Shown here piece after piece: positions 1-8,194 of a DNA stretch of 64,000 nt; the first letter of the stretch is position 1; each line of letters begins with the position of its first letter. The stretch comes from Dyadobacter sp. 676. GTDB lineage: Bacteria > Bacteroidota > Bacteroidia > Cytophagales > Spirosomataceae. The notes under the pieces are model-generated. The model was not told the DNA's origin. It saw only the letters and a program-made list of their open reading frames with translations, and searched no databases. The position numbers and the translations under genes were made by a program. The stretch lies in contig NZ_CP159289.1 of assembly GCF_040448675.1 (NCBI RefSeq), positions 5,315,001 to 5,379,000 on the forward strand, read 5' to 3'.

Positions 1-1
1 A

Positions 2-481
2 ATGAATATGGAACTGCTCAACCAGCCGCTGGTATTCGGTTATCCGCCCTATTATCAGGTGGGATATTCCAAAAACTGGATCAATGGCTCGACGATCACC
101 GCCCGGCGCGGTAACAGCGATTCGATCGTTTTTCCTAACCTTCAGATCAAGCCGGGTTACATGCTTGGAATCGACTTCCTTCAATGGATACAAAAGATAC
201 AGCCCAACTTCCCGAGTGTGTCCACCACGCCGTCCATTACACCGGATGTGGTTTTGGCCGAGTTCTCGAAAAATCTTTTTGCGCTTGAACTTACCGACAC
301 GCAGAAGAACTTCCTCATCGACGCCGTACTGATGAATTACCTGCCAAGGGTTGAATGGCAGTACGAGTTGAATAACTATCGCAACAACCCTGCGAGCACC
401 AGCGCGCAAAAGGCTGTCCGCGACAGGTGTGCAACCCTGATGCGGTATATGATCAGAATGGCCGAATATGAGGTTTTTTAA
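2..481 (+). CDS. DUF1800 family protein, C-terminal part (cut by window start)
   Basis: This is the last ~159 residues of a protein whose start lies before the window; the frame is open to the left edge, so the ATG at 2 is probably internal. The stretch LLNQPLVFGYPPY matches the 'L..P..V.GYP' signature near the C-terminus of DUF1800 proteins. It sits 12 nt before a DUF1501 gene on the same strand, and DUF1800 plus DUF1501 is a recurrent two-gene module in Bacteroidota and Planctomycetota. Its biochemical role is unknown; export is expected for the family. The family call rests on the motif plus this context. Confidence 0.75.
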   Translation: MNMELLNQPLVFGYPPYYQVGYSKNWINGSTITARRGNSDSIVFPNLQIKPGYMLGIDFLQWIQKIQPNFPSVSTTPSITPDVVLAEFSKNLFALELTDTQKNFLIDAVLMNYLPRVEWQYELNNYRNNPASTSAQKAVRDRCATLMRYMIRMAEYEVF

Positions 482-493
482 TCGAGTAATTTT

Positions 494-2026
494 ATGAAAA
501 GAAGAAATTTTCTGGCATCCGCCTCAGCCATGGCCTTACCTGTAATGGTAAACGGATTTGGCATAACCAGTTTGAGCAGCCGTTCTTCGCTGGTGCAGTC
601 ACTTATGAACACCGCGGCTGTAAATACGGACCGTATCCTGGTAATCATTTACCTCAATGGCGGTAACGACGGGCTTAATACCGTAATCCCGCTTCAATAT
701 TATTCCAAATATCAGAGCATCCGCAGCAACATCGCCATCCCTCAAAACAAGGTGCTGCCGCTCTCGGGAATGCCCGAGGCCGGCCTCCATCCGGTGATGA
801 CGGGTATGCGGGATATGTATAACAATGGCGAACTGGCGATCATCAATTCGGTGGCCTATCCGAACTTCAACCAGTCGCATCACCGGTCGTCCGATATCTG
901 GATGACGGCTGTGGATTCCGACAAGTATGCCAATAGCGGCTGGGCCGGGCGGTACCTTAACAACCGTTTTCCGGGATACCCGCAAAACTATCCGAACGAT
1001 ACGATGAAGGACCCTCTGGCCCTGCAGATCGGCGTGCTCAACTCGACGAGCTTGCTGGGACCGGAAAGCCCGATGAATATTTCGGTGGAAAATATTACCA
1101 ATTTTTACAATCTGATGAATGGTGGCCGCGGAATATCGTCGAGTGATTTGCCTTGCTGCGATGCGGGCGAAATGATCGAGCACGTCAGACAGCAGCAGGT
1201 TCTTTCCACAGGTTATTCGGGGCAGATCAAGAAAGCCTATGAACTCGGGGCTACCAAAGCGACGTATCCGACACCGGTGGGGACGTCGGACCTTTCCGAA
1301 CAGCTTAAAATCGTGGCCCGGCTGATCCACGGCGGAATGCAAACTAAGATCTACTTTGTGGAGCTGGGCGGGTTCGATACCCACGGCGACCAGGTTTCGG
1401 CCAGCGATACGACGATTGGCTTGCATGCCAATTTGCTGAAACGTCTTTCGGACGGCGTGGCGGCGTTTCAGAACGACCTGAAATTGCAGGGAACCGCCGA
1501 TCGCGTGGTGGGAATGACTTTCTCCGACTTTGGACGCCGGGCAAATTCCAACGCTTCCCGCGGAACCGACCATGGTGTTGCAGCCCCGATGTTCGTCTTC
1601 GGTAAAGGTATCAAAAGGCAAATGGTAGGCGTAGTACCGGATTTGAACAATGATCTGGAACCACCCACCACATCGCCATCCAACCAGAACCAGGAGGTGA
1701 AGATGCAGGTGGATTTCAGAAGGGTGTATTCCGATATTCTCAGGGACTGGTTCGGTACGGCAAGTTCGACGACCGACTCGTTGCTGTTCCGGAATTTCCG
1801 CACGACCTCCCTTTTCTCGAACGTGATCGAGACCACCGGGTCGGGTGCATGGCTCGACCGCTCGATTTGGTCGGCCGGACGCGCGCCGGGGGTGGCCGAC
1901 TATGTGAGGGTGAATCCCGGGCATGTCGTGTCGATAGGGCAGAATATCACCGTTCGCAACATTCAGGTAGAAGGCGGAGGAGAGCTCAATATTCTTGGAA
2001 ATTTTACCATTAATACCACGGGCTAA
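494..2026 (+). CDS. DUF1501 domain protein with C-terminal beta-module
   Basis: A 510-residue exported protein of the alkaline-phosphatase-like DUF1501 family. It begins MKRRNFLASASAMALP, a Tat-like signal with a single RR. Recognisable DUF1501 blocks are VIIYLNGGNDGLNT (~residue 50), FNQSHHRSSDIW (~133), ELGGFDTHGDQ (~293) and DFGRRANSN...TDHG (~345), where His and Asp would bind metal. After the catalytic part (~residue 445 on) comes a short module of the form W..W.aGR.Pg..D.V.V.pGH.V, typical of Gly-rich beta repeats on Bacteroidota secreted proteins. It is translated just after the DUF1800 gene and ends before a strong terminator. No substrate is known. Confidence 0.9.
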   Translation: MKRRNFLASASAMALPVMVNGFGITSLSSRSSLVQSLMNTAAVNTDRILVIIYLNGGNDGLNTVIPLQYYSKYQSIRSNIAIPQNKVLPLSGMPEAGLHPVMTGMRDMYNNGELAIINSVAYPNFNQSHHRSSDIWMTAVDSDKYANSGWAGRYLNNRFPGYPQNYPNDTMKDPLALQIGVLNSTSLLGPESPMNISVENITNFYNLMNGGRGISSSDLPCCDAGEMIEHVRQQQVLSTGYSGQIKKAYELGATKATYPTPVGTSDLSEQLKIVARLIHGGMQTKIYFVELGGFDTHGDQVSASDTTIGLHANLLKRLSDGVAAFQNDLKLQGTADRVVGMTFSDFGRRANSNASRGTDHGVAAPMFVFGKGIKRQMVGVVPDLNNDLEPPTTSPSNQNQEVKMQVDFRRVYSDILRDWFGTASSTTDSLLFRNFRTTSLFSNVIETTGSGAWLDRSIWSAGRAPGVADYVRVNPGHVVSIGQNITVRNIQVEGGGELNILGNFTINTTG

Positions 2027-2054
2027 CCAGCGAACCAGCCCGATAACGATATTG

Positions 2055-2094
2055 AAAGTGCCGGAGAACTTTGATTTCTTCCGGCACTTTTCGT
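2055..2094 (+). terminator. Rho-independent terminator after DUF1800-DUF1501
   Basis: A perfect 10-bp stem (2055-2064 with 2081-2090, GTGCCGG/CCGGCAC core) encloses a 16-nt loop and is followed by TTTTCGTTT. It lies 28 nt after the DUF1501 stop and closes the two-gene unit. Confidence 0.85.
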
Positions 2095-2125
2095 TTACTT
2101 TACGGATTCTCAACCATTATCTTCC

Positions 2126-3904
2126 ATGAAAAAACTGGTTTATTACGTGCTTACGGCCACGGTTCTCCTTGTTCTGGCCTGCCGGCAGAAATCAGAAAAA
2201 GCAGAACAGACCATGCCGCCGATTAGTGAAGTTTTCGCAAAATATTACGAAGAAAGGCTTCCGCTTTATCCGCTGGAAGCGACCATGAACGGGGACAACC
2301 GTTATAACGACAAGATGTCCGACGACCTCTCGCAGGCCGGCAAATCGCGGATGATCGCTTTTTACCGGAAGTATCAGGACGAACTTGCCAAATACGACCG
2401 CGAGAAGCTGACCCCCGAGGAGCGGACCAGCTGGGACCTGATCGAATGGGAATGCGGGATCAACCTGGAAGGCCTTCAATACCCGACCGAGCTCATGCCG
2501 ATCAATCAGATCTTTTCGACGCACCTGATGATCGGTCAGATGGCCAGCGGGAGCAGTTTGCAGCCGTTCAAGACGGTTAAGGACTATGACAACTGGCTCA
2601 AACGGGTCGACGGCTTTGTGGTGTGGTGCGACACGGCAGTCGTGAATATGCGCAAAGGGATTAAACTGGGTTATGTTCTGCCCGCCCCGTTGATCAAAAA
2701 GGTGATCCCGCAGCTGGCCGACATGGATCACGGGCCGGTGAAGGACCATCTCTTTTATTCACCTGTAAAAAACTTCCCGAAAGATTTTTCCAGCGAAGAC
2801 AAGGCCCGGCTCGAAAAGGAATATGCTTCGATGGTCGAATCCAAAGTCATTCCGGCATTCGAGAAAATGCACGTATTTATGGAAAAGGAATACCTGCCCG
2901 CAGGCCGTACTTCGGACGGCTTTGCCGCATTGCCGAACGGCAAAGCCTTATACAACTATTACATCAAATATTTCACCACCACCGAGCTCACCGCCGAGGA
3001 AATCCACCAGATCGGATTGAAGGAAGTGGCGCGGATTTCGGCCGAAATGGAGAAAGTAAAAGTGCAGGTAGGCTACCAGGGCGACTTGAAATCCTTTTTC
3101 AACGCCGTCAGGAGCAATCCGAAACTGATGCCGTTTACCAAAGCCGAGCAGGTGATCGCCCATTTCAACGAGATCCACGAGCGGATGAAGCCGAATTTGC
3201 AGAAGCTGTTCGAGCTGACCCCGAAAACGCCTTTCGAGGTGCGGAGAACGGAGGCTTTCAGGGAGGCGTCCGCATCCGCCGAATACAATCCGGGCCTTCC
3301 CGACGGCTCCCGCCCTGGGATATTCTACGTGCCGGTGCCCGACGCGAAAGCCTATAATATCGTTTCCGACGAAAGCCTTTTTCTGCACGAGGCCATTCCG
3401 GGTCATCATTATCAGATTTCCCTGCAGCAGGAAAATACCGCGTTGCCCGAATTCCGCAAGAACCTGTGGTATAGCGCCTACGGCGAAGGCTGGGCGCTGT
3501 ACACCGAGTCGCTGGGGAAAGAGCTGGGCCTTTATACCGACCCGTACCAGTACTTCGGAATGCTGAGCGCGGAAATGCACCGGGCGATCCGCCTGGTGGT
3601 GGATACGGGCCTGCATTCCAAGGGCTGGACGCGTGACCAGGCGATCAAATACTCGCTGGATCACGAAGCGGAGTCGGAGGAGAGCATTACCGCGGAGGTG
3701 GAAAGGTATATGGCCGGCGCGGGGCAGGCATTATCGTATAAAATCGGGCAGCTGAAAATCCGTGAGCTTCGTTCAAGGGCGGAAAAGCAAATGGGGGCAA
3801 AGTTCGATATCCGGGCATTCCACAAGCTCGTGCTGGAATCGGGGTGCGTGCCGTTGAAGCTGCTGGAAGAAAAAATCGATGCCTGGATCAAGGCTGCGAA
3901 ATAG
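2126..3904 (+). CDS. DUF885 family lipoprotein, putative zinc peptidase
   Basis: A 592-residue protein with a lipoprotein signal (MKKLVYYVLTATVLLVLAC, Cys at 19), so it should be anchored in the envelope. The DUF885 hallmark HEAIPGHH (His421-Glu422, His427/His428) is the presumed zinc site of a gluzincin-like peptidase. Nearby conserved blocks are RPGIFYVPVPD before it and SAYGEGWALYTE after it, where the Glu could be the third ligand. The length fits the family. It stands alone, with terminators on both sides. Peptidase activity is inferred from the motif; no substrate can be read from the sequence. Confidence 0.9.
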   Translation: MKKLVYYVLTATVLLVLACRQKSEKAEQTMPPISEVFAKYYEERLPLYPLEATMNGDNRYNDKMSDDLSQAGKSRMIAFYRKYQDELAKYDREKLTPEERTSWDLIEWECGINLEGLQYPTELMPINQIFSTHLMIGQMASGSSLQPFKTVKDYDNWLKRVDGFVVWCDTAVVNMRKGIKLGYVLPAPLIKKVIPQLADMDHGPVKDHLFYSPVKNFPKDFSSEDKARLEKEYASMVESKVIPAFEKMHVFMEKEYLPAGRTSDGFAALPNGKALYNYYIKYFTTTELTAEEIHQIGLKEVARISAEMEKVKVQVGYQGDLKSFFNAVRSNPKLMPFTKAEQVIAHFNEIHERMKPNLQKLFELTPKTPFEVRRTEAFREASASAEYNPGLPDGSRPGIFYVPVPDAKAYNIVSDESLFLHEAIPGHHYQISLQQENTALPEFRKNLWYSAYGEGWALYTESLGKELGLYTDPYQYFGMLSAEMHRAIRLVVDTGLHSKGWTRDQAIKYSLDHEAESEESITAEVERYMAGAGQALSYKIGQLKIRELRSRAEKQMGAKFDIRAFHKLVLESGCVPLKLLEEKIDAWIKAAK

Positions 3905-3928
3905 CCGGTCGTCCGACTAAAAAGCATG

Positions 3929-3969
3929 AGAGAGCGATGCCGGTAGCGGCGTTGCTCTCTTTTGTTTTG
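3929..3969 (+). terminator. Rho-independent terminator after DUF885 gene
   Basis: Outer stem AGAGAGC/GCTCTCT (3929-3935 with 3954-3960) and inner stem GCCG/CGGC (3939-3942 with 3947-3950) precede TTTTGTTTT. It begins 25 nt after the stop codon. Confidence 0.85.
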
Positions 3970-4260
3970 GGCTGAACCGCCGGTCCCGTGGATGCTGGCT
4001 GCCTCCGAAAAGCTCCATTGGCTTATTTTAACCCCGAATTGCGCCTGGCCGACACGAATAAACATTGCCAACACAATAATTGTCAGTAGAATAACTAAAA
4101 TGGTGCTTTGTTAAGAAAAGTAAAATAATTCGGCATGAACAGTATAGAACAGGATAGTTAGCTGTTTTGAAATTGGCATTATTGCTTCAATAAATGTGCA
4201 TTTTTTTAGTTAGATTTATATACTGGGTAAAAAAATGTAACGAGTGAACCTGAACCCAAG
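3970..4260 (+). promoter_or_regulatory. AT-rich intergenic leader of the PSCyt1 cluster
   Basis: A 290-nt gap with no coding potential that I can support. From about 4070 it becomes clearly AT-rich, unlike the flanking genes, and holds runs such as TTTTTTTAGTTAGATTTATATACTG just before the next gene. It probably carries the promoter and leader of the downstream cluster. I cannot point to a clear TTG/TAnnTTTG pair. Confidence 0.35.
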
Positions 4261-6582
4261 ATGATGTATTTGAGGAAAAGCTTTTTGCTTCTGGCCGGGG
4301 CGGTAGCCGCTGCTTTGAGCTTCCAGTCGTGTAACAACAAGTCGGGAAGCGCCACGGAGGAAAAACTGCCCGAGCAGGTCAGTTATAATTTCGACATCAG
4401 GCCAATTCTGTCCGACAAGTGCCTGGCCTGCCATGGTCCCGATGCGAACAAGCGCGAGGCCGGGCTACGCCTAGACGATCCCGCGAGTGCTTTCGCCGCA
4501 TTGAAGGATAATCCCGGGGCGCACGCCATCGTAGCCGGTAAGCCCGAGCTTTCGCAGGCATATCTGCGCCTGACGACCGAAGATACATCACTGCGCATGC
4601 CGCCACCCGCTTCCAATCTCAAACTTACCCAGCGGGAGATCGACCTCATAGGCAAATGGATCAAACAGGGTGCCAAATACGAAAAGCACTGGGCATTCGT
4701 GGCACCGAAAAAGCCAAAGCTGCCCCAGGTAGACCACAAGGATTGGCCCAGGAACGATATTGACTATTTTATTCTCGAAAAGCAGGAACAAAAAGGATTG
4801 GAACCGAGCGCCGAAGCAGACAAGGAGCGTTTGCTGAAACGCCTCTGCCTGGATCTGAACGGCTTGCCGCCCAGCCTGCAACAAATGGACGAATTCCTGG
4901 CCGACAATAGCCCGGACGCCTATGAGAAAATGGTAGATAAATTACTGGCCAACCCCGCATACGGGGAAAAAATGGCGGTCCATTGGCTTGATCTCGCCCG
5001 TTATGCCGACTCACACGGTTACCAGGACGACGGCTACCGTACCCAATGGCCCTGGCGCGACTGGGTGATCCACGCCTTCAATAAAAACATGCATTATAAT
5101 GACTTTGTGACCTGGCAACTGGCCGGCGACCTGCTTCCCAACTCGTCCAAGGAGCAGTTGCTGGCAACGGGATTCAACCGGAACCATAAAATCACTGAGG
5201 AAGGCGGCGTAATTCCGGAGGAGTACCGAATTATGTACGTCACCGACCGTAACGACCTCTTTGGAAAAGGATTGCTGGGCGTAACCCTGGAATGCGCACA
5301 TTGCCACGACCACAAGTACGACCCGTTTTCGCAAAAGGAATATTACCAGATGTTCGCGTTCTTCAATAATGTGAACGAGGTCGGGATAGAATCGGTGATC
5401 GGTGGACCGGAAACTTACGCGAAAAAGCCGTTGATGGAGATCACCGACAAGGATGTGAAAGAGATACTCACATTCATTAACAAGCCGGATACCAACCAGT
5501 TGATCGTGTCGGTAATGGGCGATCTGGACACGCTGCGCAAGACTTACGTCCTCAAACGCGGTGCTTACGATGCTCCGGGCGAGGAAGTGCAGGCAGGCAC
5601 GCCGACCGCTATCCTTCCTTTCGACGAAAAATATCCCAAAAACCGCCTCGGCCTCGCGCAGTGGCTGTTTGATAAACGCAATCCGCTGACAGCCCGGGTG
5701 TACGTGAACATTCTCTGGCAGGAGTTCTTTGGGAAGGGTATCGTCAAAACCTCCGGGGATTTCGGCATGCAGGGCGAATTGCCCACGCATCCAGCATTGC
5801 TCGACTGGCTCGCCGTCGATTTCATGGAGCATAACTGGGATATCAAGCGGTTCGTAAAGCAAATGGTGATGTCGGCTACTTACCGGCAATCGGCCGTAGT
5901 GACGAAAGAGCACCTGGCGCGCGACCCCGACAACGTGTACCTCGCGCGGGGGCCGCGTTACCGCATCCACGCGGAGTTCGTAAAAGATCTCGTCCTTGCC
6001 AGCAGCGGCTTGCTCAACCGTACCATCGGCGGACCGAGCGTGAAGCCCTACCAGCCCGCGGGGCTTTGGGAAGGCGCCACTTCCGGACGTGGCCTGCTCT
6101 CGGTTTACAATCAGGACCATGGTGCCAGCTTGTATCGCCGTGGCATGTACACGCTCATCAAGCGCACCGTGCCGCCGCCTACGATGGCGATTTTCGATGC
6201 GAGCAACCGGGATTTGTGCGAGGTAAGACGCCTGAAAACGAACACCCCGCTGCAGGCGCTGGTGATGATGAACGACCCGACCGTGCTTGAAGCGTCGCGC
6301 GTGCTGGCCTCGAAACTGTTGCAGGAGAAAAGCAGCACCGAGGATAAGATCACCAGGGCGTTCAGGCAGATCGTTTGCCGTAAACCAAGCAGGAAAGAAC
6401 TGGATATCCTGACGGGCTATTATCAAAAGGAATTGACGGAAATGAAGCCGGAAACGGCCGGTAAAATGATCTCGGTTGGCGAATACCCGCTCACCAAGAA
6501 TGTCGATAAAAAGGCATTGGCCTCGCTGATGCGTGTCATTTCCACCATTTATAATCTCGAAGAAACCATCACGAAATCTTAA
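4261..6582 (+). CDS. PSCyt1-DUF1549-DUF1553 lipoprotein
   Basis: A 773-residue protein. The N-terminus MMYLRKSFLLLAGAVAAALSFQSC gives a lipobox Cys near residue 24. The planctomycete cytochrome C-like domain follows, with the haem-type motif CLACH (Cys54, Cys57, His58). Next is DUF1549 (ending near TLECAHCHDHKYDPF, a second CxxCH at ~residue 345), then DUF1553 (NRLGLAQWLFDKRNPLTARV... to the LKTNTPLQALVMMNDP block). The two start codons ATG ATG are adjacent (4261/4264); neither has a ribosome site. The DUF1501 gene downstream is its usual partner. The pair probably forms a secreted or periplasmic redox/degradative complex; the substrate is unknown. Confidence 0.93.
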   Translation: MMYLRKSFLLLAGAVAAALSFQSCNNKSGSATEEKLPEQVSYNFDIRPILSDKCLACHGPDANKREAGLRLDDPASAFAALKDNPGAHAIVAGKPELSQAYLRLTTEDTSLRMPPPASNLKLTQREIDLIGKWIKQGAKYEKHWAFVAPKKPKLPQVDHKDWPRNDIDYFILEKQEQKGLEPSAEADKERLLKRLCLDLNGLPPSLQQMDEFLADNSPDAYEKMVDKLLANPAYGEKMAVHWLDLARYADSHGYQDDGYRTQWPWRDWVIHAFNKNMHYNDFVTWQLAGDLLPNSSKEQLLATGFNRNHKITEEGGVIPEEYRIMYVTDRNDLFGKGLLGVTLECAHCHDHKYDPFSQKEYYQMFAFFNNVNEVGIESVIGGPETYAKKPLMEITDKDVKEILTFINKPDTNQLIVSVMGDLDTLRKTYVLKRGAYDAPGEEVQAGTPTAILPFDEKYPKNRLGLAQWLFDKRNPLTARVYVNILWQEFFGKGIVKTSGDFGMQGELPTHPALLDWLAVDFMEHNWDIKRFVKQMVMSATYRQSAVVTKEHLARDPDNVYLARGPRYRIHAEFVKDLVLASSGLLNRTIGGPSVKPYQPAGLWEGATSGRGLLSVYNQDHGASLYRRGMYTLIKRTVPPPTMAIFDASNRDLCEVRRLKTNTPLQALVMMNDPTVLEASRVLASKLLQEKSSTEDKITRAFRQIVCRKPSRKELDILTGYYQKELTEMKPETAGKMISVGEYPLTKNVDKKALASLMRVISTIYNLEETITKS

Positions 6583-6682
6583 CGGCATTCGGCTGTCGGC
6601 AATCGGCTGTCGAATAATGTGATGTTGTAATACCATAGGTGCAGTAATTAAATAAACGCGGACGGCTGATTGCCGAATGCCG
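6583..6682. repeat. Intergenic repeat: two direct 14-mers and an inverted copy
   Basis: CGGCATTCGGCTGT (6583-6596) is followed directly by CGGCAATCGGCTGT (6597-6610), a one-mismatch tandem. At 6661-6682 the sequence returns inverted: GCCGAATGCCG (6672-6682) is the exact reverse complement of 6583-6593, and 6661-6671 matches the complement of 6601-6611 with two mismatches. The arms enclose ~50 nt. It looks like a small REP- or MITE-like intergenic element between cotranscribed genes. Confidence 0.6.
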
Positions 6683-6692
6683 GAGTCAAAAA

Positions 6693-8148
6693 ATGGAAAA
6701 GGAAATCATTGAACACGGATTCAGTTTTAACAGACGGCGCTTTCTTTCCACGATGAGCCTGGGGATAGGAAGCGTGGCGCTTGGCTCGCTGCTGATGCCC
6801 GACCTGTTGAAAGGAGGAGGTTTGGAGGAGGAAGGGCTGGCGCCCGGCATCCCGCATTTCGCGCCCAAGGCCAAACGGGTGATTTACCTGTTTCAGAACG
6901 GTGCACCTTCGCAGCAGGAGCTCTTCGACTACAAGCCGAAACTCCGTGAAATGTTCGGGCAGGAAATTCCGCCGTCGGTGCGTGGTACGCAGAGGCTTAC
7001 CGGCATGACGGCCAACCAGGCGTCGTTCCCGCTGGTGGGATCTTTTGTGGATTTCAAACAATACGGCCAGTCGCAGGCATGGGTGAGCAACCTTCTGCCT
7101 TATACTTCCAAGATCGTCGACGATTTGTGCATTATAAAGTCTATGTACACCGAGGCGATCAACCACGACCCCGCATTGACATTCCTTCAAACCGGTTCAC
7201 AGCAGGGCAACCGGCCGAGTATGGGCGCCTGGCTGAGCTACGGACTGGGTAACGAAAATAAAAATCTGCCGAATTTTACGGTATTGCTCTCGCGCGGCGT
7301 GGGAAACGGGCAGGGGGGTTTATTCCAAATTATGGTCGAACGGCTTTCTGGATTCGGTGCACCAGGGCGTTCAGTTCAGCAAAGGGGAAGACCCTGTGCT
7401 TTACCTGCGCGACCCGGACGGGATGGACCGCAAGGAGCGCCGCGAAATGCTCGACAAGCTTTCGGAATTGAACGAATTGTCCTATCAGGAATTCGGCGAT
7501 CCGGAGATTACCGCCAAGATCAAACAATATGAAATGGCCTACCGCATGCAGACAGCCGTGCCGGAGGTAATGGACCTTTCCAAAGAGTCGGACGATATTA
7601 TCAAGCTGTATGGTCCCGAATGCCTGGTTCCGGGTACGTACGCGGCCAACTGCCTGCTTGCCCGGAAGCTGTCCGAGAATGGCGTGCGGTTTGTGCAGCT
7701 TTATCACCAGGGCTGGGACCAGCACGGTAACCTGCCGTTTGAAATCACCAAACAAGCCATGGATGTAGACCAGGCATCCGCCGCATTGGTAACCGACCTG
7801 AAACAGAGGGGATTGCTGGACGAGACACTCGTGATCTGGGGCGGTGAATTTGGCCGCACCAGTTACACCCAGGGCAAACTTACGGCCGATAATTACGGCC
7901 GCGACCACCATCCGCGCTGCTTTACGATCTGGATGGCCGGCGGGGGCATCAAGCCCGGTATCGTTTACGGGGAAACCGACGAGCTCGGCTACAATATCGC
8001 TAAAGACCCCGTGCATGTCCATGACTTCCAGGCGACGGTTCTGCATCAGCTTGGCCTGAACCACGAAAAGCTCGTATTCAAGCATCTGGGACGTCGTTAC
8101 AGGCTTACGGACGTTTCGGGAAAAGTGGTGAAGGACATTATCGCCTGA
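6693..8148 (+). pseudogene. DUF1501 protein, partner of PSCyt1 gene, frameshifted at G6
   Basis: The two halves of a 484-residue DUF1501 protein lie in different frames. The first half (from MEKEIIEHGFSFNRRRFL, with Tat-like RRRF) contains RVIYLFQNGAPSQQELFDYKP and TVLLSRGVGNGQG; the second contains VHQGVQFSKGEDPVLYL, FGRTSYTQG, GRDHHPRCFTIWMAGGG and the usual C-terminus. The run of six G at 7313-7318 is one too long: with five, the reading is GQGVYSKLWSNGFLDSVHQG, exactly the family pattern. It is therefore either a one-base sequencing insertion or a recent mutation. It pairs with the PSCyt1-DUF1553 gene just upstream. Confidence 0.88.
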
Positions 8149-8194
8149 TCCGTTAAGTGTTTTATCATCGGTCAATTTTTTGGTGGAATTCTAA

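Noticed and set aside
599..2113. Long minus-strand open frame (504 codons) over the DUF1501 gene
   Set aside because: It is antisense to a clear family member; its Arg/His-rich translation has no motif.
5011..6636. Long minus-strand open frame (541 codons) over the PSCyt1 gene
   Set aside because: Shadow of the DUF1549/DUF1553 coding sequence with typical high-GC antisense composition.
7313..7318. Phase variation by slippage in G6, C6 or A6 runs
   Set aside because: Runs of 6-7 are shorter than typical phase-variable tracts, and the affected genes include housekeeping-like enzymes.
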